From NCBI GenBank assembly GCA_963742875.1, contig CAVUNO010000017.1:186001-250000 (forward strand): a DNA stretch of 64,000 nucleotides, in the 5' to 3' direction. The DNA comes from Bog-532 sp963742875 (lineage in GTDB: Bacteria; Actinomycetota; Actinomycetes; Streptosporangiales; Streptosporangiaceae). The notes under the pieces are model-generated. The model worked only from the letters and a program-made list of their open reading frames with translations. It was not told where the DNA came from and searched no databases. Of the stretch, positions 15,043 to 23,805 are shown piece by piece. The stretch's first letter is position 1. The number at the start of each line of letters is the position of its first letter. A program made the translations under genes and the position numbers.

Positions 15043-16884
15043 TTAGGTCCCGCCGGCCTGGGCGGCCTGGGCGGCCTGGGCGGCCTGGGCGCCGGAGGCG
15101 CCGGGCTGGCCGCCGGTCCGGGCGGTTTGCGCCGGGACGATGACGTCGATGCCGGCCTCGCGGCGCTGTTCGGGCGTGATGGGGGTCGGGGCCCCGGTCA
15201 GCGGGTCGAGGCCGGAGGCGGCCTTCGGGAAGGCGATGACCTCGCGGATGCTGTCCTGGCCGGCCAGCAGCATGACCAGCCGGTCCCAGCCGAGCGCGAT
15301 ACCGCCGTGCGGCGGCGGCCCGTACTTGAACGCCTCCAGCAGGAAGCCGAACTGGGACTCGGCCTCCTGCCGGGACAGCCCGATCACGTCGAAGACCTGC
15401 TGCTGCATCTCCCGGCGGTGGATACGGATCGACCCGCCGCCGATCTCGTAGCCGTTGCACACGATGTCGTAGGCGTCCGCGAGCGCGCGGCCCGGCTCGG
15501 CGGTGAACTTGTCGGCCCACTCGGGGAGCGGCGCGGTGAACGGGTGGTGCACTGGTGTCCAGCCGCCGCGGCCGTCCTCCTCAAACATGGGGGCGTCGAC
15601 CACCCACGTGAACGCCCACGCCTTCGGGTCGATGAGGCCGCAGCGGTGGCCGATCTCCAGGCGCGCCGCCCCGAGCAGTTCGCGCGCGGACGACGGGAGG
15701 CCGGCCGCGAAGAAGATGGCTTCCCCGGGCGCCGCGCCGGCCGCGGCGACCAGCCCGGCCTGCTCCTGCTCCGACAGGTTCTTCACCACCGGCCCGGACG
15801 CGGACGGCGTCCCATCGGGCGCCACCAGCACGTAGGCCAGGCCGCGCGCACCGCGGGCCCGGGCCCACTCCTGCCAGCCGTCCAGCTCACGGCGGGTCTG
15901 GGACGCGCCGCCGGGCATGACCACGGCACCCACGTAAGGCTCCTGGAACACCCGGAACCCCGTCTCGGCGAAGTAGTCCGTCAGGTCGACCAGCTCGAGG
16001 CCGAAGCGCAGGTCGGGCTTGTCCGAGCCGTAACGGGCCATCGCGTTGGCGTAGGTGAGCCGCGGCAGGGGCAGCGGCAGGTCGTAGCCGGCGATCTCGC
16101 TCCACAGCCGGTGGGCCACGTCCTCGGCGACGGCCATCACGTCTTCCCGGGTGACGAAGGACATCTCCAGGTCGACCTGGGTGAACTCGGGCTGCCGGTC
16201 GGCGCGGAAGTCCTCGTCGCGGAAGCACCGGGCGAGCTGGTAGTACCGCTCCAGCCCGCCGACCATCAGGAGCTGCTTGAACAGCTGCGGGGACTGTGGT
16301 AGCGCGTACCAGTGACCCGGGCGCAGCCGCACCGGCACCAGGAAGTCCCGCGCCCCCTCCGGGGTGGACCGGGTCAGGTCAGGCGTCTCTACATTGACGA
16401 ACCCGTGGTCGCGCATGACGTCGCTGACCAGGTAGGTGGCCTGGGAGCGGATGCGCAGCGACCGGGCCATCTGCTCGCGCCGGATGTCCAGGTAGCGGTA
16501 CTTGAGCCGGACCTCCTCACTCAGCGCCACGTTGCCCTCGATCGGGAACGGCAGCGGATCGGCCTCGCTGAGGACCTCCAGGTCGTCGGCGACGACCTCG
16601 ATCGCGCCGGTCGGCAGCTCGGGGTTCTCGTTCCCGGCGGGCCGGGCCCGCACGGTGCCGGCGACGCGCACGCAGAATTCGGCGCGCAGCCCGTGCCCCG
16701 CGTCCTCACCGGCCTCCGCCGCGTCGTCACCGCGCCAGACGACCTGGACGAGGCCACTGGCGTCCCGCAGGTCGATGAAGACGACGCCACCATGGTCGCG
16801 CCGCCGCGCCACCCAGCCGGCCAGTACCACCGTTTCACCGGCGTCCGACGCGCGCAGCGTCCCGGCTCCATGGGTGCGGATCAT
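15043..16884 (-). CDS. aspS: Aspartyl-tRNA synthetase (bacterial type)
   Basis: The start chosen is ATG 16884 (MIRTHGAGTLRASDAGETV) with GAGAGG upstream; the longer frame to 16980 lacks family residues. 613 residues. The N-terminal OB-fold (anticodon binding) contains VVFIDLRDASGLVQVVW. The class II core has FLVPVRLRPGHWYALPQSPQ and RCFRDEDFRADRQPEFTQ (motif 2), and motif 3 is GIALGWDRLVMLL. The bacterial GAD insertion domain is present. The C-terminus carries (AQA)n repeats coded by a GGCCTGGGC run. Discriminating versus nondiscriminating charging of tRNA-Asn was not determined. Confidence 0.97.
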   Translation of the reverse strand: MIRTHGAGTLRASDAGETVVLAGWVARRRDHGGVVFIDLRDASGLVQVVWRGDDAAEAGEDAGHGLRAEFCVRVAGTVRARPAGNENPELPTGAIEVVADDLEVLSEADPLPFPIEGNVALSEEVRLKYRYLDIRREQMARSLRIRSQATYLVSDVMRDHGFVNVETPDLTRSTPEGARDFLVPVRLRPGHWYALPQSPQLFKQLLMVGGLERYYQLARCFRDEDFRADRQPEFTQVDLEMSFVTREDVMAVAEDVAHRLWSEIAGYDLPLPLPRLTYANAMARYGSDKPDLRFGLELVDLTDYFAETGFRVFQEPYVGAVVMPGGASQTRRELDGWQEWARARGARGLAYVLVAPDGTPSASGPVVKNLSEQEQAGLVAAAGAAPGEAIFFAAGLPSSARELLGAARLEIGHRCGLIDPKAWAFTWVVDAPMFEEDGRGGWTPVHHPFTAPLPEWADKFTAEPGRALADAYDIVCNGYEIGGGSIRIHRREMQQQVFDVIGLSRQEAESQFGFLLEAFKYGPPPHGGIALGWDRLVMLLAGQDSIREVIAFPKAASGLDPLTGAPTPITPEQRREAGIDVIVPAQTARTGGQPGASGAQAAQAAQAAQAGGT

Positions 16885-16976
16885 GTAACTATCGCCTCTC
16901 AAAGTCTTCTTGATTCCGAACGGGCCCCGGCGGGGCGGTCCACGCCGCGCCGTCATCGTCCCCGGAGCCCGTGCCG

Positions 16977-17708
16977 TCAAAGTCCCCGGATGGGGCCGCG
17001 TTCTGGTGCGAGCCCGGCCAGGAAGGGATTACCCCCGCGCTCCGCGCCGATCGTGGTCGCCGGACCGTGCCCGGAAAGGACAATGGTCTCGTCGGGCAGC
17101 GGCAGGCACACCCTGGCCAGGCTGGCCAGCATCGTCTGGTAGTCGCCGCCCGGCAGGTCGGTGCGGCCGATCGAGCCCGCGAACAGCAGGTCCCCGGAGA
17201 ACATCAGGCCCGCCTCACCCTTGGTGAGGTCAGTACCCGCGCCTGGGCCGGCCGCCGGCCCGGCGGGCAGCCGGAACGTCACGGACCCCTGGGTGTGGCC
17301 CGGCGCGTGGTCCACCACCAGCTCAAGGCCGGCCAGGGTCAGCGTCATCCCGTCGGCCAGCTCCAGCACGTCGTCGGGCTCGGTGAAGGTCACGCCACCC
17401 AAGAGCTGCTGGGTCACCGCGAGCGGGAAGCCGCGGCCCGGGTCGGACAGCAGCGCCCGGTCGGCCGGATGGATATAGGCCGGTATGTCCTTCGCGCCGC
17501 ACACCGGCGCGACCGACCACACGTGGTCCAGGTGCCCGTGGGTGAGCACAACCGCGACCGGCTTGAGGCGGTGCTCGCGGATGATCTCCTCGATCCCGTC
17601 CTCGGCGTCCTGGCCCGGGTCCACGATCACGCATTCCTCGCCCGCAGCGGGCGCGATGACGTAGCAGTTCGCCGCGAAAGCGCCTGCGGGGAACCCGGTG
17701 ACTAGCAC
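16977..17708 (-). CDS. Metallo-beta-lactamase-fold hydrolase (glyoxalase II-like)
   Basis: The GTG at 17708 (VLVTGFPAGAFAANCYVI) is used because AAAGGAC lies six bases upstream; the 29 extra residues of the longer frame look non-coding. 243 residues. The zinc-binding motif is THGHLDH, with later metal ligands in DHAPGHTQGS and MFSGDLLFAGSIGRTDLPGG. This subgroup resembles hydroxyacylglutathione hydrolase-like proteins. In actinobacteria without glutathione the thioester substrate is unknown. It is upstream of aspS on the same strand and diverges from the cyclophilin gene. Confidence 0.9.
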   Translation of the reverse strand: MLVTGFPAGAFAANCYVIAPAAGEECVIVDPGQDAEDGIEEIIREHRLKPVAVVLTHGHLDHVWSVAPVCGAKDIPAYIHPADRALLSDPGRGFPLAVTQQLLGGVTFTEPDDVLELADGMTLTLAGLELVVDHAPGHTQGSVTFRLPAGPAAGPGAGTDLTKGEAGLMFSGDLLFAGSIGRTDLPGGDYQTMLASLARVCLPLPDETIVLSGHGPATTIGAERGGNPFLAGLAPERGPIRGL

Positions 17709-18034
17709 GGTCGTCCTTTCTGCGGGAAACACCCGGCGGATGTGCAGGAACACGCTGGGCTGATCCGTGACAATGCAGTAGCTAAGCCAGTGCACCGTGC
17801 CGCGGGGTGGCAGCCGGCCGGACTGTGCGCGGCTGCGCGGGTGGAGCTAGTTCAGTGGAGCTAGTTCAGTGGAGCAAGGTTCAGTGCAGCACGGTAACGC
17901 GTACAGGCTACCGAGCCCGGCGGCACGGCTGCGAACCGATAACGGCGGTACCGCACTTACGGCTATCCAGGTACGATTCGCGAAGTTTCGCCGATAGCGG
18001 GAGCGCCGGCACATGGACGAGGAGGACCTGACCG
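17709..18034. promoter_or_regulatory. Divergent promoter region with 14-15-bp tandem repeats
   Basis: At 17841-17889 the unit GTGGAGCTAGTTCA is repeated (14, 14 and 15 bp, then a partial copy). It sits between the divergent hydrolase and cyclophilin genes, so it may be an operator array. A GGAGG at 18021-18025 serves the GTG start at 18035. No gene is seen. Confidence 0.5.
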
Positions 18035-18862
18035 GTGGCGGGAAAGAAGGAGCGTCAGCGCAAGCTGGCCCGGGAGCGGTACGCGCGGCAGGCGGAACGC
18101 CGCGCTCAGCGCTCGCACAAGGCGCGCATCCGCGCGATCGCGGCCGGCGGGGTGTGCGCGCTCGCCGCGGTCGGCGTCGGCGCGTACTTCCTCGCCGGGA
18201 CCGGCGGTGGTAAGTCCGCGGCGGCGTCCGCGAGCCCTTCAGCCAGCGCTTCGGCGTCCTCAACGGCGTCCCCGACAGCGGCGGCAGTGGCCGAGCCGAC
18301 CCACCATTGCACGTACACCGCGAGCGGAACGGCGGCCCGGAAGGTAAGCCTGCCTCCCTCCAGCCCCAACTACACGGCGAGCTATCAGGCCACGATCGCG
18401 ACGAACCGGGGCACCATCGTCATCAACCTGCTCAACAGCAAGGCCACCTGCACCGTCAACTCGTTCGTGCACCTGGCCGAGCAGAAATACTTCGATGACA
18501 CTAAATGCGTCCGGCTGACCACGAGCAGTTTGTACGTGCTCCAGTGCGGCGATCCGACCGGCACCGACACCGGGGGCCCGGGGTATGAGTTCGCCAGCGA
18601 GAACCTGAAGGGCGCGACGTACCCGGCCGGGACCGTGGCCATGGCCAACACCGGGCAGCCGGACAGCAACGGCAGCCAGTTTTTCCTGGTCTACAAGAAC
18701 ACGCCGCTGCCGCCGAGTTACACGCCGTTCGGCACGATTACGCAGGGCCTGCCGATCCTGGACGCCATCGCCAAGGCCGGAAGCGACAACGCGAACGCTC
18801 CCGGGGACGGCCATCCGAAGGAAAACGTCGTCATCGACACCATCACTATCAAGCAGACCTGA
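18035..18862 (+). CDS. Membrane-anchored cyclophilin-type peptidyl-prolyl isomerase
   Basis: GTG start with GGAGG nine bases upstream. 275 residues: a very basic cytoplasmic N-terminus (MAGKKERQRKLARERYARQA), one transmembrane helix about 34-54 (IAAGGVCALAAVGVGAYFLA), a Ser/Ala linker, then a cyclophilin domain. The core signatures TNRGTIVINLL, NSFVHLAEQKYFDD and NGSQFFLVYKNTPLPP are present. The domain is divergent: the usual catalytic Arg segment FHR is replaced by KCVRL. It would assist folding outside the membrane. The gene order relA - cyclophilin - hydrolase is common in actinobacteria. Confidence 0.92.
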   Translation: MAGKKERQRKLARERYARQAERRAQRSHKARIRAIAAGGVCALAAVGVGAYFLAGTGGGKSAAASASPSASASASSTASPTAAAVAEPTHHCTYTASGTAARKVSLPPSSPNYTASYQATIATNRGTIVINLLNSKATCTVNSFVHLAEQKYFDDTKCVRLTTSSLYVLQCGDPTGTDTGGPGYEFASENLKGATYPAGTVAMANTGQPDSNGSQFFLVYKNTPLPPSYTPFGTITQGLPILDAIAKAGSDNANAPGDGHPKENVVIDTITIKQT

Positions 18863-18918
18863 TGCAGACTAACGATCAGAGCAACGGTAAGACCTACGTG
18901 ACGACCGAGAAGACCTGA
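18862..18918 (+). CDS. Possible 18-residue leader-like peptide coupled to the cyclophilin gene
   Basis: ATG at 18862 overlaps the cyclophilin stop (TGATG) and encodes a polar 18-residue peptide (MQTNDQSNGKTYVTTEKT). It ends 44 bases before the next start. A small GC hairpin (GCCCC-N5-GGGGC, 18926-18940) follows. It may be a chance ORF or a short regulatory peptide; nothing known resembles it. Confidence 0.3.
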   Translation: MQTNDQSNGKTYVTTEKT

Positions 18919-18962
18919 GGTCTCGGCCCCTCCGCGGGGCATGCACAAGCAGGAGGTTCGCC

Positions 18963-20201
18963 GTGACCACCGCCAATCATCCGTGGGGCCGGGTTGATCC
19001 CGACGGGACGGTCTACCTGCGCACCGCCGACGGCGAGCGGGCGATCGGCTCGTGGCAGGCGGGCAGCCCGGAGGAGGCGATTGCCTTCTTCCAGCGCAAG
19101 TACGAGTCGCTGGAGACCGAGGTCTCACTGCTTGAGCAGCGGCTCTCGTCGACCGACCTGTCCCCCGCGCAGGCCCAGGCGTCGGTGGAACGGCTGCGGA
19201 AGACCATCGTGGGCGCGCACGCCCTGGGTGACCTGGACGGCCTGTGCGGGCGGCTGGACAAGCTGACCGGGGTGGTCGGGCACAAACGCGAAGAGGTCAA
19301 GGCCGCCCGGGAGCAGGCCCGGCATAACGCGCGGCAGACCAAGGAACGGATCGTCGACGAGGCCGAGCACATCGCGGCCGAGGCCACACACTGGAAGAGC
19401 AGCGGGGAGCGGATGCGCGAGCTGCTCGAGGAGTGGAAGGCGGCCCCGCACGCCGAGCGGGCCGCCGAGGCGGCGCTGTGGAAGCGCCTGTCGGCGGCGC
19501 GGAACGCGTTCACCAAGCGGCGCAAGGCGTACTTCGCGAGCCTGGAGGAACAGCGCGAAGACGTCCGGATGCGCAAGGAGAGGCTGGTCGTGGACGCCGA
19601 GTCGCTGGCCACCTCGACGGCCTGGGGACCTACGGCGGGGACGTTCCGTGATCTGATGCGCGCCTGGAAGGCGGCCGGGCGCGCGGGCCGGGACGCCGAG
19701 GAAGAGCTGTGGGCCCGGTTCAAGGCGGCCCAGGACACGTTCTTCACCGCGCGGGCCGAGGCCCTATCGGAGAAGGAAGCCGAGCTGCGCGAGCACGCCG
19801 CGGCGAAGCTGGAGCTGCTGGAGCAGGCGCAGGCCCTGCTGCCGGTGACCGACGTACGGGCGGCGCGGGCGGCGCTGCGCGGCATACAGGAGAAGTGGGA
19901 GCAGATCGGCGGGGTGCCCCGGGACAGCCGCGAGCAGCTCGAGGGCGGCCTGCGCAAGGTCGAGGAGGCCGTGCGCAAGGCCGAGGACAACCAGTGGCGG
20001 AAGTCCAACCCGGAGGCCATCGCGCGCGCGGAAGGCACCGTCACCCAGCTCCGTTCGGCAATCGAGCAGCTCGAACGGCAACTGGCGAAGGCTGAGCAGA
20101 ACAACGACCCCGCCGCCATCCGCAACGCCGAAGACGCCCTGGAAGCCCGCCGGGCGTGGCTAGAGGAAGCCGAGCGAACGCTGGCCGAATTCAGCGGCTG
20201 A
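18963..20201 (+). CDS. DUF349 domain protein
   Basis: GTG start after AGGAGG. 412 residues, almost entirely charged alpha-helix. DUF349 repeats are seen around residues 130-200 (SSGERMRELLEEWKAAPHAE ... LWKRLSAARNAFTKRRKAYF), 200-280 (FRDLMRAWKAAGRAGRDAEE ... LWARFKAAQDTFFTARAEAL) and a third weaker one. A long coiled coil ends the protein. The family is predicted to bind nucleic acid or stress complexes; no enzymatic residues are seen. It faces relA convergently. Confidence 0.88.
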   Translation: MTTANHPWGRVDPDGTVYLRTADGERAIGSWQAGSPEEAIAFFQRKYESLETEVSLLEQRLSSTDLSPAQAQASVERLRKTIVGAHALGDLDGLCGRLDKLTGVVGHKREEVKAAREQARHNARQTKERIVDEAEHIAAEATHWKSSGERMRELLEEWKAAPHAERAAEAALWKRLSAARNAFTKRRKAYFASLEEQREDVRMRKERLVVDAESLATSTAWGPTAGTFRDLMRAWKAAGRAGRDAEEELWARFKAAQDTFFTARAEALSEKEAELREHAAAKLELLEQAQALLPVTDVRAARAALRGIQEKWEQIGGVPRDSREQLEGGLRKVEEAVRKAEDNQWRKSNPEAIARAEGTVTQLRSAIEQLERQLAKAEQNNDPAAIRNAEDALEARRAWLEEAERTLAEFSG

Positions 20202-20204
20202 GCT

Positions 20205-20323
20205 GGCCCGGGGGGGACGACCCCCCGGAACCCCCCGCTGCGCTCCGCGCCCCGCGGTGGCACTTCGCCGACACACCGGCCACTCGCCCGGGCTGAAGCC
20301 CGGGACTCGCTGGGCCGGTATGA
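20205..20323. repeat. Dispersed intergenic repeat, copy 1
   Basis: The 45-bp core at 20276-20320 (CCGGCCACTCGCCCGGGC to GGGACTCGCTGGGCCGGTA) contains a GCCCGGGC...GCCCGGG hairpin. It recurs in reverse orientation at 55629-55674 with few changes. The flanking C/G-rich stretch is looser but shares an order of similar words. It lies between the convergent DUF349 and relA genes. Confidence 0.65.
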
Positions 20324-20350
20324 GCGCCTCGCCGTAGCCTCGCCGTAACT

Positions 20351-23053
20351 TCAGTTTGTGATCCTGTACACGTCGTAAACGCCGTCGATGGCCCGGACGG
20401 CGCGGAGCACGTGGCCTAGGTGCTTGGGGGCACCCATCTCGAACGTGAACCGGCTGACCGCCACCCGGTCCCGCGAGGTGGTTACCGACGCGGACAGGAT
20501 GTTGACGTGCTGGTCGGACAGCACCCGGGTGACGTCCGAGAGCAGCCGGGTCCGGTCCAGCGCCTCGACCTGGATGGCGACCAGGAACACCGACTCGTCC
20601 GTGGGAGACCAGTGCACGTCGACGATGCGCTCGGGCTGGGTCTCGGCCAGGTGGATGAAGTTCACGCAGTCGTCGCGGTGCACCGAGACACCGTGCCCGT
20701 GCGTGACGAAGCCGCTGATCGGGTCGCCCGGCACCGGGGTGCAGCACTTGGACAGCCGGGCCCACACGTCGGCCGCGCCCTCGACCACCACCCCGGAGTC
20801 CCCGGTGGCGCGCGGGCGGGCCGCCTCGACACTGGGTAGCGCCAGCTCGGCGAGGTCCTCCGCCGCCCCGGCCAGACCGCCGAGCGAATGGACCAGCTTG
20901 GTGACCACCGACTGGGCGCTGACCCGTCCCTCACCGACCGCCGCGTAAAGCGCGGTGAGGTCGGGGTAGTGCAGGTCGTTGGCGATCCGCAGCAGCGCGT
21001 CCGCGGTGGCGAGGCGCTGCACGGGGAGGTTCTGCTTGCGCATGGCGCGGGCGATGGAGTCCTTGCCGGACTCGGTGGCGGCCTCACGCCGCTCCTTGGA
21101 GAACCACTGGCGGATCTTGTTCCGGGCGCGGGCGCTCTTGACGAACTGGAGCCAGTCCCGGCTCGGGCCGGCCTCCTGCGCCTTGGAGGTGAAGATCTCG
21201 ACCGTGTCGCCGTTGTCGAGCGTACTCTCCAGGGCGACGAGCCGGCCGTTGACCCGGGCCCCGATGGTCCGGTGGCCGACCTCGGTGTGGATGGCGTAGG
21301 CGAAGTCGACGGGCGTCGCGCCCTGCGGCAGCGCCAGCACCTCACCGCGCGGGGTGAAGACGTACACCTCGGCGGCGGCGAGGTCGAACCGCAGCGATTC
21401 AAGGAACTCGGCCGGGTCGGTCGCCTCGCGCTGCCAGTCGACCAGCTGCCGCAGCCACGCCATGTCCGGCCCGCTGCTGTCCCTGACGCGGTTGCCGAAG
21501 ACCGACTCTTCCTTGTACTTCCAGTGCGCCGCCACGCCGTATTCAGACCGCCGGTGCATGCCCCACGTGCGGATCTGCAGCTCGACGGGCTTGCCGCCGG
21601 GGCCGATGACCGTCGTGTGCAGCGACTGGTACATGTTGAACTTCGGCATCGCGATGTAGTCCTTGAATCGGCCGGGCACCGGGTTCCATCGCGCGTGGAT
21701 GGTGCCGAGCGCGGCGTAGCAGTCGCGGACCGAATCGACCAGGACGCGGATTCCCACCAGGTCGTAGATGTCGTCGAACCCGACGTTGCGGGCGATCATC
21801 TTCTGGTAGATCGAGTAGTAGTGCTTGGGGCGTCCGGTGACCGTCGACCTGATCTTGGCCTCGCGCAGGTCCGCGGAGACGTCCTCGATGACTTCCTGCA
21901 GGAACACGTCGCGGCGCGGGGACCGCTCGGCGACCAGCCGCGCGATCTCGTCGTACCGCTTCGGGTACATGGTCGCGAAGGCGAGGTCTTCCAGCTCCCA
22001 CTTGATCGTGTTCATGCCCAGCCGGTGGGCCAGCGGGGCGAAGATCTCCAGCACCTCGCGGGACTTGCGCTCCTGCTTGTCCCGGGGGAGGTAGCGCAGC
22101 GTGCGCATGTTGTGCAGCCGGTCGGCCAGCTTGATGACCAGGACCCGGATGTCCCGCGACATCGCAACGACCATCTTGCGGACCGTCTCGGCCTCGGCGG
22201 AGGCCCCGTACTTGACCTTGTCCAGCTTCGTCACGCCGTCGACCAGGGCCGCGATGTCCTCACCGAACTCACCGCGCAACTCGGCCAGCGAGTACGGGGT
22301 GTCCTCGACGGTATCGTGCAGCAGCGCCGCACTGATCGTGTCGGTGTTCATGCCGAGCTCGGCGAGGATCGTCGCGACGGCGAGCGGGTGGGTGATGTAG
22401 GGGTCGCCGCTCTTCCGCTTCTGGTTGCGGTGCCAGTACGCGGCGACCTCGTAGGAGCGCTCGATCAGCCGGACGTCCGCCTTGGGGTGCGTGGCCCGCA
22501 CCGTCTTGATAAGCGGTTCGAGTACCGGGTTCACTGTGGCTCCCCGCTGTGCCCCGAGCCGGGCCAGGCGGCGGCGCACGCCCGCGCCAGACGCCGGGCC
22601 GGCGGCCTGGCCAGCACCCGGCCTGCCACCCGCGGCGGACGCGGCGCGGCCACGTCCGGCGGATTCACGGGGCTGACGGGGAGCATCGGCCGCAGCCGGG
22701 GCTGGAGACGGGTCAGCCGCCGCAGGCGCAGCTGCAGCCGCGGATGTGGCGGGAGGGGTGGAGTCGGCCGGAGAGGCAGACGCGGAAGTCGCCGGATCGG
22801 CGGCCCGGGAGGGCGTGGCGGGTGGGGCGGCATTGCGGTGAGCATCATCGTGGTGAGCATCATCGCGGTGAGCGTCATCGCGGTGAGCGTCATCGCGGTG
22901 AGCATCAACGTGGTGAGCATCATCGCGGTGAGCATCATGGTCGTGGTTTGGGGCCAGCACTACCCGGGCCTGGGCGGTCCCGTCGGTCGCTGACGCGTCG
23001 GTGACCGGGGCCTGCGGGACGGGCCCTTCATCCGCTATCGCCTCTTGGGCCAC
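20351..23053 (-). CDS. relA: RelA/SpoT bifunctional (p)ppGpp synthetase/hydrolase with His/Asp-rich N-terminus
   Basis: 900 residues. Residues 1 to about 165 are low complexity, with an AHRDDAHHDD-type array at 37-73. The hydrolase HD domain has ITHPLAVATILAELGM and the HD pair at 246-247 (LLHDTVED). The synthetase domain has GRPKHYYSIYQKM and VGIRVLVDSVRDCYAALG. A TGS domain (VFTPRGEVLALPQGATPVDF), zinc-finger-like region (LSKCCTPVPGDPISGFV) and C-terminal ACT domain (LLSDVTRVLSDQHVNILSAS) follow. It makes and removes the stringent-response alarmone. The order apt-relA is conserved. The His/Asp array is unusual. Confidence 0.97.
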   Translation of the reverse strand: MAQEAIADEGPVPQAPVTDASATDGTAQARVVLAPNHDHDAHRDDAHHVDAHRDDAHRDDAHRDDAHHDDAHRNAAPPATPSRAADPATSASASPADSTPPATSAAAAAPAAADPSPAPAAADAPRQPRESAGRGRAASAAGGRPGAGQAAGPASGAGVRRRLARLGAQRGATVNPVLEPLIKTVRATHPKADVRLIERSYEVAAYWHRNQKRKSGDPYITHPLAVATILAELGMNTDTISAALLHDTVEDTPYSLAELRGEFGEDIAALVDGVTKLDKVKYGASAEAETVRKMVVAMSRDIRVLVIKLADRLHNMRTLRYLPRDKQERKSREVLEIFAPLAHRLGMNTIKWELEDLAFATMYPKRYDEIARLVAERSPRRDVFLQEVIEDVSADLREAKIRSTVTGRPKHYYSIYQKMIARNVGFDDIYDLVGIRVLVDSVRDCYAALGTIHARWNPVPGRFKDYIAMPKFNMYQSLHTTVIGPGGKPVELQIRTWGMHRRSEYGVAAHWKYKEESVFGNRVRDSSGPDMAWLRQLVDWQREATDPAEFLESLRFDLAAAEVYVFTPRGEVLALPQGATPVDFAYAIHTEVGHRTIGARVNGRLVALESTLDNGDTVEIFTSKAQEAGPSRDWLQFVKSARARNKIRQWFSKERREAATESGKDSIARAMRKQNLPVQRLATADALLRIANDLHYPDLTALYAAVGEGRVSAQSVVTKLVHSLGGLAGAAEDLAELALPSVEAARPRATGDSGVVVEGAADVWARLSKCCTPVPGDPISGFVTHGHGVSVHRDDCVNFIHLAETQPERIVDVHWSPTDESVFLVAIQVEALDRTRLLSDVTRVLSDQHVNILSASVTTSRDRVAVSRFTFEMGAPKHLGHVLRAVRAIDGVYDVYRITN
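22838..22942. repeat. 15-bp x 7 tandem repeat in the 5' end of relA
   Basis: Seven contiguous units of GTGAGC(A/G)TCATCGCG-type sequence without gaps. On the minus strand they code the five-residue periodic (R/H)DDAH array. Being a multiple of three, copy changes keep the frame. Confidence 0.85.
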
Positions 23054-23172
23054 TCGCGCTCCTGTCTGTCCGCCGAAGCCTTATTCTACCGGCGGACGTT
23101 TGCGGGGGTCGCGAGCGTGGGTCAGACCGTTACCGAGGTCACAAGCGGGTGTACCGGGTTGCGGAACGGCCC

Positions 23173-23802
23173 TCAGACGGTCAGCAGGGCGCGGAAACTG
23201 ATGTCGCCGAGTTTGGGGCGGCCCTGCAGGAACGCCAGTTCGAGGAGCACCGCCAGGCCGGTGACCTCCGCGCCGGCCCGGCGCACGAGTTCCGCCGTGG
23301 CCAGCGCGGTCCCGCCGGTGGCCAGCACGTCGTCCACGATCAGCACGCGGTCGCCCGGCTCGAAGGCGTCGGTGTGCACCTCGATTGTGGCCGTTCCATA
23401 TTCGAGCTGATAGTCCTGGGTGTAGGTAGCGGCGGGCAGCTTCCCGACCTTGCGGACCGGGACGAACCCGGCCCCCAGGCGGGTCGCGACCGGTGCGGCC
23501 AGGATGAACCCGCGGGCCTCGATCCCGGCCACCTTGTCGACCGGCCGCTGCCCGGTGGCGAGCTCGTCGACCACCGCGACGAACAACGGGCCGTCGGCCA
23601 GCATCGGCGTGATGTCCTTGAACGAGATACCCGGCTGCGGGTAGTCGGGGACGTCACGGATTCGCTTCCTGATCAGGTCCGCGAGCGCCGCGGGATCCAC
23701 AGTCCCCGCACCGGGCCGGCGGGGCACGTCAGACGCGCCAGCCCCGCTGGGCACTCCGGGTCCGGCGGACCCGCCGGGCCCGCCGGACCGGTCTGAGGAC
23801 AC
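23173..23802 (-). CDS. apt: Adenine phosphoribosyltransferase
   Basis: 209 residues with a Gly/Ser/Pro-rich leader of about 35 residues before the core. Typical Apt features: IRDVPDYPQPGISFKDITPM, VAGIEARGFILAAPVA, and the PRPP-binding VLIVDDVLATGGTALA. It salvages adenine to AMP using PRPP. It lies three bases after secF and upstream of relA, the usual actinobacterial secDF-apt-relA order. A methionine further inside could be the true start; the leader is not conserved. Confidence 0.95.
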   Translation of the reverse strand: MSSDRSGGPGGSAGPGVPSGAGASDVPRRPGAGTVDPAALADLIRKRIRDVPDYPQPGISFKDITPMLADGPLFVAVVDELATGQRPVDKVAGIEARGFILAAPVATRLGAGFVPVRKVGKLPAATYTQDYQLEYGTATIEVHTDAFEPGDRVLIVDDVLATGGTALATAELVRRAGAEVTGLAVLLELAFLQGRPKLGDISFRALLTV

Positions 23803-23805
23803 CGT

